From the NCBI RefSeq assembly GCF_029269745.1, contig NZ_JARJHT010000003.1:431777-495776 (forward strand): 64,000 nt of DNA, read 5' to 3'. The position numbers were made by a program, and so were the translations under genes. How positions within the stretch are numbered: the first letter of the stretch is position 1; each line of letters starts with the position of its first letter. The notes beneath the pieces are model-generated. The model saw nothing but the letters and a program-made list of their open reading frames with translations, ran no database searches and was not told the origin of the DNA. The DNA comes from Polluticoccus soli (GTDB lineage Bacteria > Bacteroidota > Bacteroidia > Chitinophagales > Chitinophagaceae). Below are positions 58,599-64,000 of the stretch, in pieces.

Positions 58599-60644
58599 TT
58601 ACAACAATTTTAATAATTTGTCTGCGCCTCTGCCATAGCTATCGTTCAGCTTCGCTATCGATTTTACAACCTTCTTCATATCGATACCCTTATCCAAAAC
58701 ACCATTAAACAGGTCGCCAACCTCTGCAAGCCTTGATGGCATCGTCCTGATGGTAAAGTCTTTCATCTTCATCCCTTTCTTCACTTCATCCCAATGTAAC
58801 GGTGCAGAAACAGTAGCTCCAGGTTTAGGACGAATGGAATACGGTGCAGCTATTGTAGCCTGTGGCCGGTTTTGCAGGAAGTCGACATACATCTTTCCCT
58901 GCCTGTTTTTCGTAGCGCGTTCTATGCTGGTGAATCCAGGCAACTCTTCGTGTACAATGCGTGCAACGATGCGACCAAACTCTTTAGAATGTTCGTAGTT
59001 ATACTTTGCTCCAAGCGGAATATAAATATGTAGCCCCGTGGAACCTGAAGTTTTGCAATAACATGGAATGCCGAATGCATCTAACACTTCTTTCGTTACC
59101 TGTGCAGCTTTTATCACCTGCTCAAAAGTATTCTTATCAGGGTCGAGATCTATGATGCAGTAGTCGGGATTGTCGGGCTTCTTTGTGCGGCTATGCCATG
59201 GGTTCATTTCTATACAGCCCAGCGAAGCGATGTATAGCAAGCTGGCTTCGTTTGTGCATACGAGAAAGTTCTTTTCTTCCTGGTCGGTCTCACTGTAGTA
59301 TGGAAACGTTTCGATCCACTCAGGTACTTTACCGGTTACATTCTTTTGGTAAAATGTTTTGCCGTTGATACCATTAGGGTGACGGTTAAGTGTTTGCGGC
59401 CGGTCTTTCATATAGGGCAGCATGAACGGAGCTACCTGGTAGTAGTAGTTGATCATGTCGCGCTTAGTATACTTCTCTGCAGGCCAGTATACCTTGCTCA
59501 GGTTGGTGAACTTGAGCTGGTTGCCGTTCACCTCGCGCACCTGCATCTCTTCACTGGGATTCAGCAACGTGCGACGCTCTTTATCTTTCGATGGTTTTTC
59601 AATAACGATCTTCTTCCTTTTACTCTTCACCACGTCTGTCGTCTTCTTTGTCCTCTCCCAGGTTACCGTCTTCGGGTCTTTATCCTCCCGCAGACCTTTG
59701 AAGGATGGATGCCTGATCGCTCCATCGCTGGTAATCTCTGCATAACTTATCTCAGCCACCAACTGCGGCTTTACCCACGTTACTTCCGCTTTGGGTGGAT
59801 TGGGCCTGAAGCGCGAAGGTTTATTATAGTCAGGTACAACTTTAAAGGGACATCTCTTTGTGATGAGTGGCTTTAGTTTTTTCAGAAGCTCGGTTTGCAT
59901 TTTGGTGTTAAAGCCTGTACCAACCGGGCCAACGCTGATCAGTTCACCATGATCATATAATCCAAGCATCAGTGCACTGAACTGCTTACTGCTGCCTTCA
60001 TTCTTTGTATAACCGCAAATGATCACCTCCTGGTATTTCTTCACCTTTATTTTTAACCAATCTTTTGAACGAGAGTCAGGCACGTACACAGAATCCGTTT
60101 TCTTGGCGATAACACCTTCCATACCCATCGCCTCTGCTATCTTCATAAAATCGTCGGGCGAGGTATCAAAATGACTACTATTCTTGATGACATCGTGACC
60201 ATCAGGAAGCACTTCATGTAATATATCACGGCGACGCGCCAGCGGTAAATTCATAAGATTGACACCATTGAGCCAGAGAATATCAAAAACATAATACACC
60301 AGGCCGCCATCGGCCTCGCTACGCCATTGCTGCAGTGCCTGGAAATCGGAAACACCTTCATCGTTGGGAACAATGATCTCACCATCGAGCACGGCATTGA
60401 TGCCGAGTTCTTTCAGCGCATTGTAAACAGGATAAAATTTCTCGTTGAAAGATTTATTGTTGCGAGAGCGGATATCGAGCCTTGTTTTGCTGGTAAACGA
60501 GATCGCACGGTAGCCATCCCATTTCACTTCGTACAACCAGTCGGCTTGTTCAGGGGCTTTATCTACAAGGGTAGCTAGCATAGGCAGAACATTCCCAGGC
60601 ATTTGCCCACGCGTACCACCTTTCAACAGTTCTTTGAGCGACAT
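58599..60644 (-). CDS. ligD: LigD-type DNA ligase/polymerase (NHEJ), lacking the phosphoesterase domain
   Basis: The 681-residue protein has an ATP-dependent ligase domain (about 17-310) with nucleotidyl-lysine Lys41 in EVKWDGYRAISF, 'LDGEIIVPND' and 'DWLKIKVKKYQEVI'. The polymerase/primase domain follows (about 390-681), with 'FTNLSKVYWPAEKYTKRDMI', 'NYCIIDLDPDKN' and 'PYSIRPKPGATVSAPLHWDE'. LigD normally repairs double-strand breaks with Ku. The N-terminal 3'-phosphoesterase (PE) domain of many LigDs is absent: the frame starts at the linker (MSLKELLKGGTRGQMPG). No ku gene lies in the window. The start was placed at 60644; the frame upstream to 60707 runs into the mrp terminator. Length is short of full LigD (about 850). 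Confidence 0.88.
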   Translation of the reverse strand: MSLKELLKGGTRGQMPGNVLPMLATLVDKAPEQADWLYEVKWDGYRAISFTSKTRLDIRSRNNKSFNEKFYPVYNALKELGINAVLDGEIIVPNDEGVSDFQALQQWRSEADGGLVYYVFDILWLNGVNLMNLPLARRRDILHEVLPDGHDVIKNSSHFDTSPDDFMKIAEAMGMEGVIAKKTDSVYVPDSRSKDWLKIKVKKYQEVIICGYTKNEGSSKQFSALMLGLYDHGELISVGPVGTGFNTKMQTELLKKLKPLITKRCPFKVVPDYNKPSRFRPNPPKAEVTWVKPQLVAEISYAEITSDGAIRHPSFKGLREDKDPKTVTWERTKKTTDVVKSKRKKIVIEKPSKDKERRTLLNPSEEMQVREVNGNQLKFTNLSKVYWPAEKYTKRDMINYYYQVAPFMLPYMKDRPQTLNRHPNGINGKTFYQKNVTGKVPEWIETFPYYSETDQEEKNFLVCTNEASLLYIASLGCIEMNPWHSRTKKPDNPDYCIIDLDPDKNTFEQVIKAAQVTKEVLDAFGIPCYCKTSGSTGLHIYIPLGAKYNYEHSKEFGRIVARIVHEELPGFTSIERATKNRQGKMYVDFLQNRPQATIAAPYSIRPKPGATVSAPLHWDEVKKGMKMKDFTIRTMPSRLAEVGDLFNGVLDKGIDMKKVVKSIAKLNDSYGRGADKLLKLL

Positions 60645-60690
60645 GCAAGGCAGAACAGTAAAATAATGCCTGTAGCTCTTGGTGTAGAAA

Positions 60691-60720
60691 CAAAAAAAGC
60701 CCGGCATCTCTGCCGGGCTT
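60691..60720 (-). terminator. Terminator of mrp
   Basis: The stem AAGCCCGGCA-TCTC-TGCCGGGCTT (60697-60720) is followed on the minus strand by TTTTTTTG. Confidence 0.85.
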
Positions 60721-60738
60721 CAATATTATTAGAGGAGT

Positions 60739-61833
60739 TTATCCTACTGCTACTACTTTTGTTGGTTCCAGGTTGGCGTTGCGGATAGACACGTTGCGGG
60801 CCACGTTCTGCGCCAGTTCCAGGAATACTTCGCGTGCTGGATTTGTTTCATCAAGAATGGCGGGCAACCCACTATCTCCACCTTCGCGTACGCTTTGTAC
60901 TAACGGCACTTCACCTAAGAATGGCAGTTCGAATTGTTCCGCCATTTGTTTGGCGCCGCCTTTGCCGAAGATGTAGTATTTGTTTTCCGGCAGTTCTGCT
61001 GGTGTGAAATAAGCCATGTTCTCTACCACACCCAATATCGGAATGTTGATCTGCGGTTGTTTGAACATCATGATCGCTTTGCGTGCATCTGCAGCTGCTA
61101 CAGCTTGTGGTGTAGACACGATCACTGCGCCTGTTACAGGCACTGCTTGCGCCAGTGTTAGGTGTACATCGCCGGTACCGGGTGGTAAGTCGATCACCAG
61201 GTAATCTAGTTCTTGCCAGTATACGTCACTGATGAATTGTTTCAGTGCAGAGCTCGCCATTGGTCCGCGCCAGATCACTGCTTGCTTTTCATCTATCAGC
61301 AAACCGATCGACATGGCCTTGATACCATGGCGTTCTATCGGCACGATCATGCCTTTGCCATTCACATCCGTCATCTTAGGACGCTCATCACGCATACCTA
61401 ACATGATAGGCACAGATGGACCGTAGATATCAGCATCCAGCAAACCTACTGAAGCACCTTCCTGTGCCAGACCCAATGCGAGGTTTACGGCTACTGTTGA
61501 TTTACCAACACCACCTTTGCCAGAAGCAACCATGATTATGTTCTTCACACCAGGTAAAACAGCTTTGTTGTCTTTGCGGTTGGTGACAACGTTTGCTGTC
61601 ATGTGCACCTTCACTTTCGCATCTTTATCTACCAGGTGAAGTATTGCATTCACACACGCTTTCTCGATCATTTCTTTCATCGGGCAAGCGGGCGTTGTAA
61701 GCACTACAGTGAAAGAAACATTCTTCCCGTCGATCTCTATATCGCGCACCATATTGAGGGTAACAAGGTCTTTACCCAGATCCGGATCCTGCACGTTACT
61801 TAATGCACTCAATACAGCCTCTTTGGTTATCAT
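60739..61833 (-). CDS. apbC: Mrp/ApbC iron-sulfur carrier ATPase
   Basis: The 364-residue protein has a MIP18 (DUF59) domain at the N-terminus (about 1-80, 'SNVQDPDLGKDLVTLNMVRD') and a Mrp/NBP35 P-loop ATPase with the Walker A GKGGVGKST (105-113) and 'VIDLPPGTGDVHLTL'. Proteins of this family bind and transfer 4Fe-4S clusters. The CxxC pair that bridges the cluster in many members is absent: after 'GVVENMAYF' comes 'TPAELPENKYYIFGKGG'. It is still assigned to the family by sequence; cluster binding may use other ligands. The start is ATG 61833, after a -7 box (61867-61874). Confidence 0.9.
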   Translation of the reverse strand: MITKEAVLSALSNVQDPDLGKDLVTLNMVRDIEIDGKNVSFTVVLTTPACPMKEMIEKACVNAILHLVDKDAKVKVHMTANVVTNRKDNKAVLPGVKNIIMVASGKGGVGKSTVAVNLALGLAQEGASVGLLDADIYGPSVPIMLGMRDERPKMTDVNGKGMIVPIERHGIKAMSIGLLIDEKQAVIWRGPMASSALKQFISDVYWQELDYLVIDLPPGTGDVHLTLAQAVPVTGAVIVSTPQAVAAADARKAIMMFKQPQINIPILGVVENMAYFTPAELPENKYYIFGKGGAKQMAEQFELPFLGEVPLVQSVREGGDSGLPAILDETNPAREVFLELAQNVARNVSIRNANLEPTKVVAVG

Positions 61834-61866
61834 ATAATCCTTTGTTAAAGTGAGCTAAATGTGCTG

Positions 61867-61874
61867 CAAAAATA
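61867..61874 (-). promoter_or_regulatory. -7 box of mrp
   Basis: The minus strand reads TATTTTTG, 33 bases upstream of the ATG. Confidence 0.45.
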
Positions 61875-61953
61875 CGCCATGCAACCTTTCTTTGTAACGA
61901 AATTGAAGAGTGAAACGTTAATACTTTTATTAGTAATATTAATAGCTCATCGC

Positions 61954-61984
61954 TTCGTAATACGCTTTTAACACTGTAATTTTG
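61954..61984 (+). promoter_or_regulatory. Promoter of the 61991 gene, leaderless arrangement
   Basis: TTCG (61954-61957), a 19-base spacer and TAATTTTG (61977-61984). The ATG is six bases further, so the transcript is expected to begin at the start codon. Confidence 0.55.
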
Positions 61985-61990
61985 AATTGC

Positions 61991-62635
61991 ATGCTGTCGA
62001 AGATATGGTTATATAGCCTGGCACTTATTTGCTTTGTCCTGTTCGCTTCCAAAAGCTTTGGTCAGGATCCGTTTGAGAACATCATCCAGATAAATGGTGT
62101 GACCATGACCGCAGATAGCCTACGTGCCGTCCCCGGTGTCACCGTGTTGGTGAAGAACAAGAATCGTGGTGTCGAATCCAGCCCAATGGGCGTGTTCTCC
62201 ATAGTTGCTTATAAAGGCGATACCCTGCAATTCTCTGCAGTTGGCTACCGTTTTAAGGAGTATGCCATTCCCACAGATCTGAAAGGCCACTATTTCTCAT
62301 TGATACAGCTGATGGTGCAGGATACCTTTTACCTACCCGAGACCATCATTCGTGCATTGCCGACCAAAGCGCAATTCGAGTACGCGTTCAGACACTGGAG
62401 TGTACCCGATGATGCCCTGGAAACTGCCCGCAAGAACACGGATGCGCTAACGCTGCGCGCACTTGCGTATACGCTTCCCCGCGATGGTCGCGAGAATCAG
62501 GCGGTTTATCAGCAAATACAGTCCGTGCAGGCTATGTACTATGGCCAGCGCCCACCTATGAATATTTTCAGTCCACTATCGTGGGCCGAGTTTTTCGATG
62601 CGTGGAAACGCGGCGATTACCGCAGGCGGAAATAA
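61991..62635 (+). CDS. Secreted carboxypeptidase-like regulatory (CarboxypepD_reg-like) protein
   Basis: The 214-residue protein starts with a signal peptide (MLSKIWLYSLALICFVLFAS), then a short beta-sandwich of the carboxypeptidase-regulatory-like type: 'LRAVPGVTVLVKNKNRGVES', 'SPMGVFSIVAYKGDTLQFSA', 'VGYRFKEYAIP' (about 35-105). The remaining C-terminal part is helical ('EYAFRHWSVPDDALETARKN'). In Bacteroidota this domain commonly precedes TonB receptors, but here no receptor follows; the protein may bind something in the periplasm or at the outer membrane. The start is ATG 61991; a TTG three codons upstream is less likely. It ends flush against the convergent DinB-like gene. Confidence 0.68.
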   Translation: MLSKIWLYSLALICFVLFASKSFGQDPFENIIQINGVTMTADSLRAVPGVTVLVKNKNRGVESSPMGVFSIVAYKGDTLQFSAVGYRFKEYAIPTDLKGHYFSLIQLMVQDTFYLPETIIRALPTKAQFEYAFRHWSVPDDALETARKNTDALTLRALAYTLPRDGRENQAVYQQIQSVQAMYYGQRPPMNIFSPLSWAEFFDAWKRGDYRRRK

Positions 62636-63157
62636 TTACCTGTGCATGATGGTCAGGTATTCTGACCATGGTCCCACTTCCTCCTTATACTGCTTAGCCA
62701 TTACCCGTGCTATCTGACCTATATGCGACAGATCGTGCGCGACCCATGTAGATAGTAGCTGCCTTAAAGTAACAATGCCAAATGAGGGATGAATGGCTGT
62801 TTTGAAAAGATCCTGTTCAGAGATGTTGAGTGAGGTTAATTCTTCCAGGTTCTGTTTTCGGGCGATGGTAAACTCTGCAAGTAGCTGATCGAGTGTTTTT
62901 CCTTTACTTTCTTCAAACTGTGCAAAGCGATCGAAGGGAACATACTCTTTGTCGTGATCGCTCAACGTCTTTTTGATACGTGCCATCCAATCGGTGCGCT
63001 CACCGTGTATCAGGTGGCCTACCACATCGTATGGACTCCAGGCTTCTTCGCCTTCGTTGTTAGATATCCATTCATCGTCCAAACCCTGCAGCCAGAATGT
63101 TAGCAAGGCAGGTGTCTTTTCGAGGATAGGTAGTGCTTTAGCGATCGAGTATTCCAT
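62636..63157 (-). CDS. DinB family protein
   Basis: The 173-residue four-helix bundle has the DinB-superfamily metal site: the first His in 'SPYDVVGHLIHGERTDWMAR' and the pair in 'LSTWVAHDLSHIGQIARVMA'. Members include stress-related and thiol-dependent transferases, and self-resistance proteins; nothing suggests which applies. It faces the 61991 gene with no base between the ends (62635/62636). It is a distant relative of the gene at 31817. Confidence 0.8.
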   Translation of the reverse strand: MEYSIAKALPILEKTPALLTFWLQGLDDEWISNNEGEEAWSPYDVVGHLIHGERTDWMARIKKTLSDHDKEYVPFDRFAQFEESKGKTLDQLLAEFTIARKQNLEELTSLNISEQDLFKTAIHPSFGIVTLRQLLSTWVAHDLSHIGQIARVMAKQYKEEVGPWSEYLTIMHR

Positions 63158-63234
63158 AGCCGGAGTATTTAGCTACAAGTTCGCTAAAATATGGCTGATG
63201 GAAAACTGAAGAGTACTACGTGGAACAAACAAAA

Positions 63235-63888
63235 CTATCTCGAATAGAAGTCGTCAAATCCATCAAAGACGCTATCCCGTTTTGTTTCAATCCGATTGCC
63301 GTAACCGTCAATTAGGTAATGAATTCTTATTACCCACTTTTCATCGCCGGTTACATCAACGCCACCTAACTCGACAAGAGAATCTTCAATCACTTTATAG
63401 TCAACAAATGTAACCCCGCCATGGAACATAGTTGATTCAATCACCTTTCTTGCTGTATCGTAATACAAATTGGGTGGATAATCAGACCCTCTCACATATT
63501 CGAAATAGGTAGCCTTATTTTCTTTCTCTCTTTGAACAAACAAGTAGTTCAATTTATTGCTTCCTCGCGCTCCAAATCCATACGCAACTAGGAGGTCCTT
63601 ACGTCGATCGTTGTCAAAATCGGTAAAAGTGTCAATGCCAAAAATGAACTCTGCGTGTAAGGAATCAATGTGCTGGATCAAACTTAGCTCACCGGGCCTA
63701 TTTAGTTTGTAAATGAAAATATCTCCTAATTCCGTACTGTCGTTAAAATTCGTTCTTGCATACAATTCGTCATCCAACTTCAAAAAAGAGCTATCTAACT
63801 GAATGATGGGATTTTTTTTCTGGGCTAAATGAGTCTGATTGCAAGATGCGCAAATCATAATCAACAGGCTACTAATAATTGCTCTCAC
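63235..63888 (-). CDS. Lipoprotein with FG-GAP-like calcium loop
   Basis: Reading from GTG 63888, the protein starts VRAIISSLLIMICASC, a lipoprotein signal with the lipobox ending in Cys16. The mature part contains an 'IDTFTDFDNDRRKDLLVAYG' loop, typical of FG-GAP/VCBS-type calcium sites, and beta strands. No enzymatic motif is recognised. An upstream TTG at 63906 would add six residues (MFIFES); the GTG is preferred because it gives the shortest signal. It lies directly downstream of the rRNA terminators on the same strand. Function unknown. Confidence 0.6.
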   Translation of the reverse strand: MRAIISSLLIMICASCNQTHLAQKKNPIIQLDSSFLKLDDELYARTNFNDSTELGDIFIYKLNRPGELSLIQHIDSLHAEFIFGIDTFTDFDNDRRKDLLVAYGFGARGSNKLNYLFVQREKENKATYFEYVRGSDYPPNLYYDTARKVIESTMFHGGVTFVDYKVIEDSLVELGGVDVTGDEKWVIRIHYLIDGYGNRIETKRDSVFDGFDDFYSR

Positions 63889-63910
63889 TGATTCAAATAT
63901 AAACAAACAA

Positions 63911-63940
63911 AAACGCCGTTCAGTGTTACTGAACGGCGTT
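63911..63940 (-). terminator. Second terminator after the rRNA operon
   Basis: The 13-bp stem AACGCCGTTCAGT-GTT-ACTGAACGGCGTT (63912-63940) is followed on the minus strand by TTTGTTTGTTT. Confidence 0.9.
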
Positions 63941-63944
63941 AAAA

Positions 63945-63975
63945 GTAAAAGACCCCATCGAATGATGAGGTCTTT
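63945..63975 (-). terminator. First terminator after the rRNA operon
   Basis: AAAGACCCCAT (63948-63958) and ATGAGGTCTTT (63965-63975) form an 11-bp stem with one wobble pair. A T run follows on the minus strand. Confidence 0.85.
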
Positions 63976-63985
63976 ATAATAAATA

Positions 63986-64000
63986 TGGCAGCTACCTACT
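63986..64000 (-). rRNA. rrf: 5S rRNA, 3' end only
   Basis: On the minus strand the last 15 bases read AGTAGGTAGCTGCCA, which matches the universally conserved 3' end of bacterial 5S rRNA (usually AGTAGGTCGCTGCC; the variant with AG is common in Bacteroidota). Two terminators follow directly downstream. Most of the gene lies beyond the window edge, so an rRNA operon transcribed leftward ends here. Confidence 0.82.

Overview
The window reads as chromosomal DNA of a Bacteroidota bacterium, most likely of the Chitinophagaceae/Chitinophagia group. The signs are many proteins ending in a type IX secretion system (T9SS) type A sorting domain, signal peptides typical of the phylum, promoters of the form TTTG-N19/20-TAnnTTTG, families largely confined to the phylum (DUF2851, DUF5522, DUF2911, delta-60 and PD40 repeat proteins, outer-membrane beta-barrel receptors), and little reliance on Shine-Dalgarno sequences. 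The taxon below phylum level is inferred. There is no plasmid, phage or integrated-element backbone; most of the window is a housekeeping mosaic of short operons.

Layout. 1-5 kb: the end of a PD40 propeller protein, a T9SS-sorted ELWVTDGT-repeat protein, crcB, an MgtC-like protein, and sucB/odhB (2-oxoglutarate dehydrogenase E2). 5-13 kb: an outer-membrane beta-barrel receptor behind a triple 21-bp-period repeat, a glycine-zipper lipoprotein, a broken secreted protein, a thiolase, and two tail-to-tail L,D-transpeptidases of different subfamilies. 13-19 kb: an overlapping trmB/DUF5522/alkyltransferase-like operon, two paralogous T9SS proteins with a CX4CH motif, a UbiA-like protein and acyl-CoA carboxylase beta. 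19-30 kb: a thioredoxin-FUSC-AcpH-serine hydrolase run, guaB, a PaaK-like ligase, and a REP-associated tyrosine transposase (RAYT) with its palindromes, followed by a delta-60 repeat protein. 30-36.6 kb: small envelope proteins, a glycosyltransferase with an LpxH-like phosphatase, a PAS protein, and an ABC-F ATPase with a folded leader. 36.6-41 kb: a tandem array of five T9SS-sorted paralogues, one frameshifted. 41-45 kb: small genes interspersed with a second palindromic repeat family, then a PIG-L protein, a 35-residue membrane peptide and a sodium:solute symporter encoded as one coupled unit. 47-57 kb: DUF2911, thiamine-binding protein, pyrF, DUF2851, OsmC, a beta-barrel protein, lipA, a GAF/STAS-like pair, a proline-tRNA-like relic, CorA, rhomboid and TPR genes. 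57.6-64 kb: a possible small transcript, a lysine-repeat/SWIB protein, LigD, Mrp, a few envelope or DinB proteins, and at the right edge the 3' end of a 5S rRNA (minus strand) with two terminators.

The most interesting parts are the RAYT with its REP-like repeats and the second repeat family without a transposase here, the T9SS paralogue array with a frameshift in an AC repeat, the small peptide coupled to the symporter, the proline-tRNA-derived sequence with an insertion in its T loop, the unannotated minus-strand transcription unit at 57.7-57.85 kb, and the ABC-F leader hairpin. I found no CRISPR array, restriction-modification system or prophage. Family names rest on recognising motifs by eye; no database search was made.
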